A DNA stretch of 64,000 nucleotides from Mangrovimonas sp. YM274 (GCF_030908385.1 NZ_CP133091.1:3033501-3097500); one strand, 5' to 3'; shown: positions 39,083 to 47,285, numbered from the stretch's first letter. The notes: generated from the letters alone by a model not told the origin. Translations and numbers: made by a program.

Positions 39083-40297
39083 TTAAAATGTAGCCGCATC
39101 AATCACATAACGGTAGCGTGCTTTTTTGTTATACACATCGTCCCATGCTTGATTGATTTGATTTGCCTTTATAATTTTTATTTCTGGTTTTATACCGTTA
39201 TCGGCACAGAAATGAACGACTTCCTGAGTTTCTGGAATTCCTCCAATTAGTGAGCTATTGTAGTTCACTCTATTAAACATCATATTGAAGTTATTGACCG
39301 TGTATTGCCCTCCTATTGGAACCCCTACCTGAGTAAAAAATCCGTTAGGCTTCACACAATCCATATAAGACGACATTTCGTAAGCATAAGGAATGGTAGA
39401 TATCATATAATCCATCTTTCCTCTCCAAGATTGTAACTTGTCTAAGGAGTCTACCACAATCGCTTCTTTGGCTCCCCAAGATTTTATATCCGAAACTTTA
39501 TCTGCCGACGTGGTAAAAGCATACACTTCGGCACCTTTAGCCACAGCAAGTTTTACAGCCATGTGCCCTAAACCACCAATACCGGCAACGCCTACTTTAT
39601 CTCCTATTTTGAAATTCGCTTTCATTAAAGGGGAATACGTTGTAATACCAGCACACAATAATGGGGCAGCTTCTTCAAAACTGATGTGTTCTGGAATATG
39701 AACTGCAAAATGGTCTCTTACCACGATTTTATCGGAGTAGCCTCCCTGGGAGATTCCCGTAGGTTCGGCATCCGTAGGATATCCGTAAGTGAATAAGGTT
39801 TGTCCGTTTTCGCAATAATGTTCTTCACCGTGCGTACAGTTGTCACATTCCATACAGCTGTCCACCATACAACCCACACCAGCACGATCTCCAACTTTAA
39901 ACTTGGTAACATTTTTACCAACAGCAGCAACAATACCAACAATTTCGTGACCAGGCACCTGCGGATATTTTTGTGGCCCCCAATGCCCTTTCATCTGGTG
40001 AATATCAGAATGGCAAATACTCGCGAATTTAATATCAATTAAAACGTCATCGTCTCCAACCGGTCGACGCTCAAATTCCCATGGGCTTAGCTTTCCCGAT
40101 TCATCCAAGGCCGCATAACTCTTTGTTTTCAAATTTTTACTCATGTCTATAGTATTATTAGTTTGTTCTTCTGTATCGGCATTAGCCAAGAAAGGCATAG
40201 ATCCCATCAATACAGCACCAGCCCCCATAGCCGTAGACTGCTTAAGAAAGTTTCTTCTGGAATGTAATCCGCCTTGTGGTTTATTGTGTTTTTCCAT
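39083..40297 (-). CDS. Zinc-dependent alcohol dehydrogenase (CAD/YahK type) with Tat signal
   Basis: A 404-residue protein. Residues 13-43 look like a twin-arginine signal peptide: SRRNFLKQ followed by a hydrophobic stretch ending FLANA. The mature part is a medium-chain dehydrogenase of the cinnamyl-alcohol/YahK group: catalytic zinc ligands in SICHSDIHQ and PGHEIVG, structural zinc Cys residues in CMECDNCTHGEEHYC, and the nucleotide-binding GIGGLGHMAVKLAVAKG. Close relatives are normally cytoplasmic and reduce aldehydes with NADPH, so export would be unusual because periplasmic NADPH is not expected. It lies between two paralogous cupin genes. Confidence 0.9.
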   Translation of the reverse strand: MEKHNKPQGGLHSRRNFLKQSTAMGAGAVLMGSMPFLANADTEEQTNNTIDMSKNLKTKSYAALDESGKLSPWEFERRPVGDDDVLIDIKFASICHSDIHQMKGHWGPQKYPQVPGHEIVGIVAAVGKNVTKFKVGDRAGVGCMVDSCMECDNCTHGEEHYCENGQTLFTYGYPTDAEPTGISQGGYSDKIVVRDHFAVHIPEHISFEEAAPLLCAGITTYSPLMKANFKIGDKVGVAGIGGLGHMAVKLAVAKGAEVYAFTTSADKVSDIKSWGAKEAIVVDSLDKLQSWRGKMDYMISTIPYAYEMSSYMDCVKPNGFFTQVGVPIGGQYTVNNFNMMFNRVNYNSSLIGGIPETQEVVHFCADNGIKPEIKIIKANQINQAWDDVYNKKARYRYVIDAATF

Positions 40298-40308
40298 AGT
40301 TCATGAAT

Positions 40309-40827
40309 TTACAGGTTAGTGTATTGTTCATCTGTTACGGCTTCCATCCAATTTACAATACCTTTTTCGGTATTAGGTACGATATACATTTGCTGCAACC
40401 CTTGGTTAGGACTTGCTCCGTGCCAATGCCTTTTGTTTGGAGGACACTTAACCACATCTCCTTTTTTCATAATTTGAATAGGTTCTCCCTCCAGTTGATG
40501 ATAGCCCTCACCATCCGTAATAATCAATATTTGTCCTCCTGGGTGGGTATGCCAATTACTACGGGCCCCGGGCTCGAAATAGACATTCCCAACCAAGGTT
40601 GTATAGGTGGAATCCATAGCCACCAAACCTGTGTTATAAGCATTTCCCGTAAAAAACTTGTCAGAGCCCTTTTCCCCTTTTGGGAAAATAAAATTGGTAG
40701 CGCTCTCTTGCTGAACAGCTTCTTTCTGTTCTTCAACTACAGCTGTCTCTGTTTTCTGCTTGCAACTTTGAAATAATCCTAATGTGGAAATTATTAATAC
40801 TAAAATGGTACGACTTAAATATTTCAT
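40309..40827 (-). CDS. Cupin-domain lipoprotein
   Basis: A 172-residue lipoprotein with a lipobox ending FQSC at Cys22. After a Glu/Lys-rich linker comes a cupin with motif 1 PGARSNWHTHPGGQILIITD and motif 2 KGDVVKCPPNKRHWHGASP. It is a paralogue of the cytoplasmic cupin at 38662, with the same C-terminal VTDEQY ending. It starts the run cupin-ADH-cupin-tautomerase-DUF2255-EamA and is 11 bp upstream of the ADH. A metal-dependent isomerase or dioxygenase role is possible. Function unknown. Confidence 0.87.
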   Translation of the reverse strand: MKYLSRTILVLIISTLGLFQSCKQKTETAVVEEQKEAVQQESATNFIFPKGEKGSDKFFTGNAYNTGLVAMDSTYTTLVGNVYFEPGARSNWHTHPGGQILIITDGEGYHQLEGEPIQIMKKGDVVKCPPNKRHWHGASPNQGLQQMYIVPNTEKGIVNWMEAVTDEQYTNL

Positions 40828-40998
40828 TTATACTAACTATTTAAATATTTCCTGTTTCGCCTTTCTTACACTTCATTTTAATAACTAAAAATCAACATGT
40901 TAACCCTAAAAAAAAGTCTCACTAATTTACAATTTTAATCCCTTATTTTTTTAAACTATTCAATCTAATCCTTATAAAATTCAAACAATTACTCTTCT

Positions 40999-41460
40999 CT
41001 AATCTTGAACTAATTCAAAAGTTACAGGGACTTCACCAACCTCTTTAAGTTTCTCGATACCATTGTTATCAATCTTCCCCAAACTTATTAATCCATTTGC
41101 ATGGCCAAAATCCTTATAGAATATCGCCACATCTCCCCAAGGGGCATAATATGTAATATCTCCTTTTGATGGTTTGTAACCGCTATGAGCACCTTCTGAC
41201 TTCAACTTTCTTTCCGGATAGAAGATCTTCTCATTACTTGCATAATCCTCTAATTCTGTCGTTATAGGCAACAAAGAAATAAAGTCTCTTGTTGTTGCAT
41301 TATCATAAAGAACTGCTGAAAGCTCTGTATCTTCAAAAGTGATTTTTAGTTTCATATTTTCCATAATGTTTTGTTGTTTAACTTCCGTATTATTTACTTC
41401 CCAATTTACAGAGAAGAAACCTATAAATCCGCATAATGAAAGTAGTAACAAGGTTTTCAT
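40999..41460 (-). CDS. Cyclophilin-like fold protein, secreted
   Basis: A 153-residue protein with a hydrophobic N-terminal signal (LLLLSLCGFIGFFSVNW). The body MKLKITFEDTELSAVLYDNA, then TRDFISLLPITTELEDYASN, and DITYYAPWGDVAIFYKDFG match the small cyclophilin-like fold family that often occurs with alcohol dehydrogenase and flavodoxin-like genes. These proteins lack classic prolyl isomerase residues, and their role is not established. The second Met at residue 33 (ENMKLKITFE) could be an alternative cytoplasmic start. It is separated from the hydrolase gene by a terminator. Confidence 0.75.
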   Translation of the reverse strand: MKTLLLLSLCGFIGFFSVNWEVNNTEVKQQNIMENMKLKITFEDTELSAVLYDNATTRDFISLLPITTELEDYASNEKIFYPERKLKSEGAHSGYKPSKGDITYYAPWGDVAIFYKDFGHANGLISLGKIDNNGIEKLKEVGEVPVTFELVQD

Positions 41461-41498
41461 TTTTATCAGAAAATTAAATTAGAAAAACTTCTAAAGAA

Positions 41499-41530
41499 AA
41501 AATATGACCCTGTAAAAGGGCCATATTTTA
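41499..41530 (-). terminator. Terminator after the alpha/beta hydrolase gene
   Basis: AAAATATGACCC (41499-41510) pairs with GGGCCATATTTT (41518-41529) with one mismatch, and a T-run follows on the minus strand. It separates the hydrolase from the cyclophilin-like gene. Confidence 0.8.
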
Positions 41531-41536
41531 AATTCA

Positions 41537-42580
41537 TTATTTAAGATTCTCAGTAAAGAATGTTTCTAATTTATCGAATGGAATCACATCCAATTGATCG
41601 TATAAATCGGTATGCACTTTACCAGGAATAATTATTAATTCTTTAGGCTCGTTTGCTTCTTTGTAAGCGTCTTCACTAAAATAGCGTGAGTGTGCATTTT
41701 CGCCTGCTATAATTAAGATTGGTCTTGGAGAAATCTCTTTAATGTATGTTAAAATTGGCATATTCATTAGAGATAATGGCGTTGTTACTGTCCAAGAGCT
41801 GTTTGAATTGATTGATCTTGGGTGGAACCCTCGTTCTGTTTTATAGTAGTTAAAATATCCTTGCACGAACTCAGGTTCCCCTCCTTCTAATTTTTCTGGT
41901 AATCCTAATCCTGATAATGCCGATGTTCCGTTTTCAGCATCTACCCAACGCTGTGCACTTAGTTGCTCTAACATTTCTGTACGTTGTTCTGGTGTCATAG
42001 AATCGAAATACCCTTGTGCGGTTACTCTCGACATATCGTACATACTAGTTGTAGCTACGGCTTTTACACGTTTATCTACTGCTGTAGCATTAAGCGCAAA
42101 TCCTCCGAATCCACAAATTCCAATAATCCCTACTTTTTCTCTATCTACGTTATCTTGCAATCCAAGAAAATCGATCGCTGCGCTAAAATCCTCTGTATTG
42201 ATATCTGGTGAAGATACATGACGTGGCTCTCCTCCACTTTCTCCTGTGTAAGACGGATCAAAAGCTAACACCACAAATCCACGTTCTGCCATTTGATTCG
42301 CATATAAACCTGAAGCTTGTTCTTTTACTGCTCCATAAGGTCCGCTAATAGCTAGTGCCGCCAATTTTCCTTCTTTATTTTTAGGTGTATATAAATCACC
42401 TGCTAATGTAATTCCGTAACGATTTTTAAATGATACTTTTTCTCTATTTACGTTATCGCTTAGTTTAAACGTATAATGTTCTGCTGTTGTACTCATGTTT
42501 TTTAAATTTTTATTTGACTTTGCTTGACCAAATACCACTGTACCAAATAATAGTACAGCGAGTAATACTTTATGTTTCAT
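41537..42580 (-). CDS. Alpha/beta hydrolase with Cys nucleophile, secreted
   Basis: A 347-residue protein with a signal peptide ending near VFGQ (residue 19). The alpha/beta fold is clear from GERGFVVLAFD-like strands, PSYTGESGGEPRH, and the nucleophile elbow GIICGFGGF, where Cys replaces the usual Ser. Dienelactone-hydrolase relatives of the YcjY type share this GxCxxGG elbow. The acid and His are probably in LIIAGENAHSRYF and IPGKVHTDLYD. Substrate unknown. It is 11 bp downstream of the acetyltransferase gene and ends at its own terminator. Confidence 0.85.
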   Translation of the reverse strand: MKHKVLLAVLLFGTVVFGQAKSNKNLKNMSTTAEHYTFKLSDNVNREKVSFKNRYGITLAGDLYTPKNKEGKLAALAISGPYGAVKEQASGLYANQMAERGFVVLAFDPSYTGESGGEPRHVSSPDINTEDFSAAIDFLGLQDNVDREKVGIIGICGFGGFALNATAVDKRVKAVATTSMYDMSRVTAQGYFDSMTPEQRTEMLEQLSAQRWVDAENGTSALSGLGLPEKLEGGEPEFVQGYFNYYKTERGFHPRSINSNSSWTVTTPLSLMNMPILTYIKEISPRPILIIAGENAHSRYFSEDAYKEANEPKELIIIPGKVHTDLYDQLDVIPFDKLETFFTENLK

Positions 42581-42591
42581 TTAGTTTAGTA

Positions 42592-43173
42592 TTAAATTGA
42601 TTTCATAATTTTTGCTGGAACTCCAGCTACTACAGTACGATCGGGAACATCTTTAGAAACAACAGCTCCTGCTGCAACCACCGAATGCTTTCCTATAGTT
42701 ACTCCTGGAAGAATAGTTGCGCCAGCTCCTATCCAAGCATGTTGTTTAATATGTATTGGTTTACCAATAAGCGCTTCTCTTAGCTCTGGTTCTATAGGAT
42801 GGGTTTCTGATAATAAATTTACGCGAGGCCCAATCATCACATCATCTTCAATGGTTATACCACCCAAGTCTAACATTTGACAATTTTGATTTATAAAAAC
42901 GTTCTTACCTAATTTTAGGTTTTTGCCATAATTAATACTGAATGGTGTGTAAATTGTAGTAGAAGCATCTACTTCTTGTTCTGTGATACGACTTAAATGT
43001 GTTCTGATATCCTCAAGTGATTTTGACGCATTCAAGTCTACCAACAAACCAATAGCACGTTCGGACTGCTCTGCAAGTTGATAAAAGTCGGGGGCGTTAA
43101 AAGGCACGACTTCTCCAGACAATATTCTATCAAAAATATTTGAGGTTTTTGTATGTTCCCTTTCTGCACTCAT
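42592..43173 (-). CDS. Maltose/galactoside O-acetyltransferase-like hexapeptide enzyme
   Basis: A 193-residue left-handed beta-helix acetyltransferase. The N-terminal helical part precedes INYGKNLKLGKNVFINQNCQ, the HPIEPELREALIGKPI segment containing the catalytic-His region, and the hexapeptide coils GAGATILPGVTIGKHSVVAAG then AVVSKDVPDRTVVAGVPAK. This matches sugar O-acetyltransferases of the LbH_MAT type, which use acetyl-CoA. It is the first gene after the AraC regulator and lies 11 bp before the hydrolase gene. The natural acceptor is unknown. Confidence 0.9.
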   Translation of the reverse strand: MSAEREHTKTSNIFDRILSGEVVPFNAPDFYQLAEQSERAIGLLVDLNASKSLEDIRTHLSRITEQEVDASTTIYTPFSINYGKNLKLGKNVFINQNCQMLDLGGITIEDDVMIGPRVNLLSETHPIEPELREALIGKPIHIKQHAWIGAGATILPGVTIGKHSVVAAGAVVSKDVPDRTVVAGVPAKIMKSI

Positions 43174-43257
43174 AATCTTTGCTTAAAAATTATAGTACAA
43201 AATTACACCCAAAGTCGGCCTAGGTGTTAACGAAAATCAAACCAAAAATTAAGAAAT

Positions 43258-44136
43258 TCAAACAGCCTCCATTCTAAAGGTCTTTGGGTTGGTTCCTGTC
43301 TGCTTTTTAAAGAAGTTATTAAAGTATGTAGGATAATCGAATCCTAAGGCATAAGCAATCTCACTAATATTCCAATTGGTGTGATGCAATAAAGCTTTAG
43401 CCTCTTGGGCAATTCTTTCGGAAATATGTGCTGATGTAGGCTTACCCGTCACCTCTTTTACTGCTCTGTTTAAGGAATTAGAATGCACAGAAAGATTATC
43501 AGCAAAATGCTTGGCTGTTTTTAAACCTAAAGGTTTATCAGCACTTTCAACAGGAAACTGTCGTTCCAGCAATTCTAAAAACACGGTAGTTAAACGCTCG
43601 GAAGCATTCATGTGTTGTTCAAAATTCTCTGAAGGTTCCAACTTCAACGCTTCATGTATAATAAGGTGAATATAATTGCGAATTAAATCATCTTTGTGTG
43701 CATAGTCAGATGACTGTTCTTCAATCATTTTCTCGAAAATACGATTCAGAAATTCCCGTTGTTCTTTTGAAATCTTTAGGATGGGTGTTCCTCCAAATTT
43801 AAATAATGGGGATTGTAAAATACTTTCAGAACGATCGGATAATTTTAAAAATTCTTCTGAAAACAAACAGGTATACCCAACATAAGTTGTTGATAATGTT
43901 TCCCATGAATATGGCACATGTGGATTTCCGAAGAATAAAATGGTATCGTCGGCTTCGTAACTTTTATCGGAATAGTGAATAATGCTTTTCCCTGTTGTTA
44001 AACAGATTTTATAGAAATCTTTACGACTATACACCTTAGTAGCGTTGCCGTCTTTTTCAATTTGAAAAATGTTGAATCCTTTTAATTTAAGTTCATTATT
44101 GAACTCTGAAACCGATCTTTCTTTTAATTCTGCCAT
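43258..44136 (-). CDS. AraC family transcriptional regulator
   Basis: A 292-residue regulator. The N-terminal part (about 1-160) resembles a cupin-like sensor domain, with KSIIHYSDKSYEADDTILFF, and GNPHVPYSWE. The C-terminal AraC DNA-binding domain (about 190-292) has both helix-turn-helix units: LSVHSNSLNRAVKEVTGKP, and WNISEIAYALGFDYPTYFNN followed by FFKKQTGTNPKTFR. It is encoded on the same strand just upstream of the acetyltransferase, hydrolase, cyclophilin and ADH genes and probably controls them. This arrangement is common for aldehyde or electrophile response genes, but the inducer is unknown. Confidence 0.93.
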   Translation of the reverse strand: MAELKERSVSEFNNELKLKGFNIFQIEKDGNATKVYSRKDFYKICLTTGKSIIHYSDKSYEADDTILFFGNPHVPYSWETLSTTYVGYTCLFSEEFLKLSDRSESILQSPLFKFGGTPILKISKEQREFLNRIFEKMIEEQSSDYAHKDDLIRNYIHLIIHEALKLEPSENFEQHMNASERLTTVFLELLERQFPVESADKPLGLKTAKHFADNLSVHSNSLNRAVKEVTGKPTSAHISERIAQEAKALLHHTNWNISEIAYALGFDYPTYFNNFFKKQTGTNPKTFRMEAV

Positions 44137-44177
44137 AATGCAAAGTTAAGAAATTCAAACTTCACTTTTACATTTCT

Positions 44178-45281
44178 CTATTTTAAGTTTTTCCACCAAG
44201 TTGAAAAGGTTTGTGTAGTATCCTTAAAATTTACAACTTCTCCTATTATTGGTGTAATCAAAGAAATTTCAGAAGCTCTATTATCTAAAGCTTCATCTAA
44301 AGGCTCATACCAAGGATGACTTGACAAAGCAAACTTGGAATTATGCACAGGAAAAACTTTTGAAGTGTTTAACTCTTCTGCAACTTGAAATAACTGTTTA
44401 GGTAATAAATGAATCTGGTTCCAATCTTCGCTATACTGCCCTTGTTCTATAATAGCTAAATCAAACGGACCATATACCTCTCCAATTTCTTTATAAAACG
44501 CATCGTAACCACTATCACCACCTATGTAGAAATTGTAATTTTCGGTTTTCAAAACATACGACGCCCACAGCGTTTTATTTCGACGTAGCCCTCGCCCTGA
44601 AAAGTGACGCGCAGGAGTTGCCGTAAGACTAGCATTGTTAAAAGTAGCTTCTTCAAACCAATCTAATTCTTTAATCTTAGCGATATCATACCCCCAATAC
44701 TCCAAATGTTGTCCTACACCTAAAGCACAAACCACCTGATTAACTTTAGGCTTTAATTTAACCACAGTTTCATGATCTAGATGATCCCAATGGTCATGCG
44801 AAATAATTAAATAATCGATTTCAGGCAGGTCATCTACGTCATAACTATTTGCTCCTTGATAGGCTTTGTTCATAAAAGAGAATGGTCCTGCATAACCACA
44901 AAATACCGGATCGACTAAAAACGTTATGCCGTCCAATCTCATAAAATATGACGAATGACCAAACCATATCAATACATCTTCGTTTTCATTTAATGCCTTG
45001 ATATTAGTTTCAACAGAAGGCAATATATCTTGAGGGTTTACATCTACTTTTTTAGAAAACATAAAATCCCACATCACCCGAAACGAACCTTTATCCGACG
45101 TCATCACATTGGTTTCACTTAAATTTTTAAAAGCTCCGTCTTGGTAGTTAGGTGATTTTTTAATGCGCTCTAAACGCTCTCCCTTTGGTGATTGACCAAA
45201 TTTAGATTGATTAAGTATGATCATAGTTGCTAGAAAAAGTAATACAATTAAGCCCAATAAGACTTTAAAGATGCGCTTCAT
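44178..45281 (-). CDS. MBL-fold metallohydrolase (UlaG/NAPE-PLD-like), membrane-anchored
   Basis: A 367-residue protein with an N-terminal hydrophobic segment (FKVLLGLIVLLFLATMIIL) that could be a signal anchor. The metallo-beta-lactamase motif HxHxDH is present in YLIISHDHWDHLDHETV. Further ligands appear in ATPARHFSG, YIGGDSGYDAFY and VFPVHNSKF. The pattern fits the UlaG/NAPE-hydrolysing phospholipase D-like branch. It lies upstream of the AraC regulator on the same strand. Substrate unknown. Confidence 0.88.
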   Translation of the reverse strand: MKRIFKVLLGLIVLLFLATMIILNQSKFGQSPKGERLERIKKSPNYQDGAFKNLSETNVMTSDKGSFRVMWDFMFSKKVDVNPQDILPSVETNIKALNENEDVLIWFGHSSYFMRLDGITFLVDPVFCGYAGPFSFMNKAYQGANSYDVDDLPEIDYLIISHDHWDHLDHETVVKLKPKVNQVVCALGVGQHLEYWGYDIAKIKELDWFEEATFNNASLTATPARHFSGRGLRRNKTLWASYVLKTENYNFYIGGDSGYDAFYKEIGEVYGPFDLAIIEQGQYSEDWNQIHLLPKQLFQVAEELNTSKVFPVHNSKFALSSHPWYEPLDEALDNRASEISLITPIIGEVVNFKDTTQTFSTWWKNLK

Positions 45282-45385
45282 GCGGTATAAAATTAGAAAT
45301 ATATGCTCGAGTAAAAAACTTACTATTTCTATGACGATAGAGACAAGGAAAGATTACATAAATCTAAAATTAATTTATCTGCCAC

Positions 45386-45934
45386 CTATATCTTATTAGA
45401 CATTGGCTGCAACAACAAATTGATTAGCATATCCATACGCTTTTTGTATTGATCAGTTATGTTTCCTTCAACACCAAACAGCTCACTTCGCTGCATTGGA
45501 ATACTCAATGGCGCAGTCCAAGCCCTTAAAGCTTTTGCCACCGAATCCATGGCATTTATTCCTTGCATGGCCTGTACCCCATCGGCCCAACACATTAGGC
45601 CAATCAGCTTCCCTGTAAGATAAGGCTTTGGCATATTGGCACTGTACTGCAACCAATCCAAGCAGTTCTTCATTACGCCTGTCATGCTGCCATGGTATAA
45701 TGGTGTTAACCATATATGCACATCGGCGTCGCGAAAAATATGATTCATCAATTCTACCGACTTTGGGGGGTTTTGTAAGGAAACATCAAAAAGCGGAATC
45801 CCTGAATCCGCTATTTTAAACACGTTGGCCTCTACACCCTTTTCTTGAAGACACTCTTGTAAAAACCGTGTTAAGCGCTCGGATGTAGCATTCTCACTGC
45901 GTTCCAAAGCCCCATTAAATATCAATACTTTCAT
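45386..45934 (-). CDS. NADPH-dependent FMN reductase family protein
   Basis: A 182-residue flavodoxin-like protein. MKVLIFNGALERSENATSER is the phosphate-binding loop region. DVHIWLTPLYHGSMTGVMKN followed by CLDWLQYSANMPKPYLTGK matches the NADPH-dependent FMN reductase/ArsH-type family signature. It probably reduces FMN, quinones or other electrophiles in the cytoplasm. It lies eight bases after the DUF2480 gene on the same strand and may be co-transcribed with it. Confidence 0.9.
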   Translation of the reverse strand: MKVLIFNGALERSENATSERLTRFLQECLQEKGVEANVFKIADSGIPLFDVSLQNPPKSVELMNHIFRDADVHIWLTPLYHGSMTGVMKNCLDWLQYSANMPKPYLTGKLIGLMCWADGVQAMQGINAMDSVAKALRAWTAPLSIPMQRSELFGVEGNITDQYKKRMDMLINLLLQPMSNKI

Positions 45935-45942
45935 TTCAATTC

Positions 45943-46443
45943 TTATTTTTTAAAAATTACTTTAGGCAATCCAGCCTCACCATACATTAAGGTTTTTACC
46001 AGGGGCTTTAATTTACTGGTTATGGCAATGTACAGTTCCGATGGTACCTGCTGACTTTGCCTTACTACCACCTTTTGATTACTAAGATGTGTAAAATCTG
46101 TAGATAATATATTGCGCTTCCAAAGGTTAACATCCAATTGCTCTGAAGTCATAAAATCAATATCTGAAGCAACTTCATTCAACTTTTCAGCTACCATCAT
46201 ATAAGCCCACATGGGCACAATGGCCTCACTAGTGCAACCAATAGCTACCGGCTCACCTCTATAGATGTCCCAATTCACTTCAGATAAAAATGCTTTGAAC
46301 TCCTTTTCTTTTAAAAGCAGTTCCATATACAAGCCCTCCTTAATATCGAAAAACAAACTGTTCTCTAGAGGTCTATAAGCCTCTAAGTCTACAGTAACAA
46401 TACCATTGTCCTGGACTTTATTAATAAATACTTCTTCTAACAT
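45943..46443 (-). CDS. DUF2480 family protein
   Basis: A 166-residue protein when started at the ATG at 46443. A longer frame reaches 46488, but its extra residues would be encoded by the sodA terminator hairpin, so the internal Met is preferred. The sequence VQDNGIVTVDLEAY, LFFDIKEGLYMELLLKEKEF, and AIGCTSEAIVPMWAYMMVAE is typical of DUF2480, a Bacteroidota family with no known function. Family members often lie near redox or iron-sulfur genes; here it sits between sodA and an FMN reductase. It is cytoplasmic. Confidence 0.88.
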   Translation of the reverse strand: MLEEVFINKVQDNGIVTVDLEAYRPLENSLFFDIKEGLYMELLLKEKEFKAFLSEVNWDIYRGEPVAIGCTSEAIVPMWAYMMVAEKLNEVASDIDFMTSEQLDVNLWKRNILSTDFTHLSNQKVVVRQSQQVPSELYIAITSKLKPLVKTLMYGEAGLPKVIFKK

Positions 46444-46448
46444 AATAA

Positions 46449-46482
46449 AAAAGGGCAAGGCAACTAATAAGCACCTTGCCCG
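46449..46482 (-). terminator. Terminator after sodA
   Basis: GGGCAAGG (46453-46460) and CCTTGCCC (46474-46481) form a perfect stem around a 13-base loop. On the minus strand it is followed by six T. It lies between sodA and DUF2480 and rules out the longer DUF2480 start. Confidence 0.9.
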
Positions 46483-46501
46483 CAGCAATAGATTTCAGAC
46501 A

Positions 46502-47125
46502 TTACAAAGTTGCTGTAAGTACTTCTTCATATTTTTTCTCAACAGCAGCCCAATCCAATACAGACCAAAATGCCTCTAAGTAATCAGCTCTCTTATTTTG
46601 GTATTTTAAATAGTAGGCATGCTCCCAAACATCAACTCCCAAAATTGGAAACCCTTGATCCGTTGCATTAGTATCCATTAATGGATTATCTTGATTAGCG
46701 GTACCCGAAACAGCAAGTTTACCATTATGCTTCACGTACAACCAAGCCCATCCTGAACCAAATTGTTTCAATCCAGCTTGACTTAATTGTGCTTTCAATC
46801 CGTCCAAACTTCCAAAAGTTGTAATGATTTCTTCAGCCAATTTACCCTCAGGCGCCGTTTTTGGAGATGGTGAAAGGATACTCCAAAATAATGAGTGGTT
46901 ATAGTGCCCACCTCCATTATTTCTAACTGCCGTACTGTACTTGCTCACATTACGCAAAAGGCCCTCTAAAGTTTCACCTTCCAAACCACCATCGGCTACA
47001 GCCTGATTAAGATTGTTAACATAACCTTGGTGGTGACGTTGGTGGTGAATAGTCATTGTTTCTTTATCAAAATAGCTATCCAATGCATCATAAGCATAAG
47101 GTAACTCTGGCAATACAAAACTCAT
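46502..47125 (-). CDS. sodA: Superoxide dismutase, Fe/Mn family
   Basis: A 207-residue cytoplasmic enzyme when started at the ATG at 47125 (MSFVLPELPYAYDALDSYFD). The in-frame extension to 47185 would add hydrophobic residues but runs into the promoter, and is rejected. Metal ligands are His in TIHHQRHHQGYV, His in GGHYNHSLFWS, and Asp/His in DVWEHAYYLKYQN. The product removes superoxide. It is divergent from a SufR-like regulator, and its promoter region contains a perfect palindrome, so expression is probably controlled by that regulator. Confidence 0.96.
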   Translation of the reverse strand: MSFVLPELPYAYDALDSYFDKETMTIHHQRHHQGYVNNLNQAVADGGLEGETLEGLLRNVSKYSTAVRNNGGGHYNHSLFWSILSPSPKTAPEGKLAEEIITTFGSLDGLKAQLSQAGLKQFGSGWAWLYVKHNGKLAVSGTANQDNPLMDTNATDQGFPILGVDVWEHAYYLKYQNKRADYLEAFWSVLDWAAVEKKYEEVLTATL

Positions 47126-47154
47126 AGTTCTAATTTTTAAGATTAATAATGGTA

Positions 47155-47185
47155 CAAAAGTAAATAAGACATAATAATAAAACAA
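47155..47185 (-). promoter_or_regulatory. sodA: sodA promoter (TACTTTTG with upstream TTG)
   Basis: On the minus strand the -7 element TACTTTTG occupies 47162-47155, and a TTG lies at 47185-47183, 20 bp further upstream. Both fit the Bacteroidota TTTG/TAnnTTTG pattern. The -33-like TTG is inside the left arm of the palindrome at 47173-47206, so an occupied operator would block this promoter. Confidence 0.6.
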
Positions 47186-47206
47186 GTTACCACTTGTTTT
47201 ATTATT
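47173..47206. promoter_or_regulatory. Perfect 15-bp-arm palindrome, putative operator of sodA and the divergent regulator
   Basis: AATAATAAAACAAGT (47173-47187) and its exact reverse complement (47192-47206) are separated by TACC. The site overlaps the sodA -33 element and lies about 40 bp upstream of the regulator's -7 element. Position and symmetry fit a dimeric winged-helix repressor. Confidence 0.75.
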
Positions 47207-47245
47207 GTTAAATATATCTAAACGACCTATTTAATTATTATTTAA

Positions 47246-47253
47246 TATCTTTG
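47246..47253 (+). promoter_or_regulatory. -7 element TATCTTTG of the SufR-like regulator
   Basis: An exact TAnnTTTG match 33 bp before the ATG at 47286. Transcription would start near 47260, at the edge of the second inverted repeat (47261-47280). Confidence 0.55.
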
Positions 47254-47260
47254 CAAGACA

Positions 47261-47280
47261 AATAAAACAATGATTTTATT
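47261..47280. promoter_or_regulatory. Second, weaker operator-like inverted repeat at the regulator start
   Basis: AATAAAA (47261-47267) and TTTTATT (47274-47280) flank CAATGA. The left half, AATAAAACAA, repeats the core of the perfect palindrome's left arm. It lies at the probable transcription start, six bases before the start codon, as expected for autoregulation. Confidence 0.5.
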
Positions 47281-47285
47281 GTAAA

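Noticed and set aside
40303-40776. 157-residue plus-strand ORF opposite the cupin lipoprotein
   Set aside because: The minus-strand cupin has clear metal motifs and a lipobox; the opposite frame has none.
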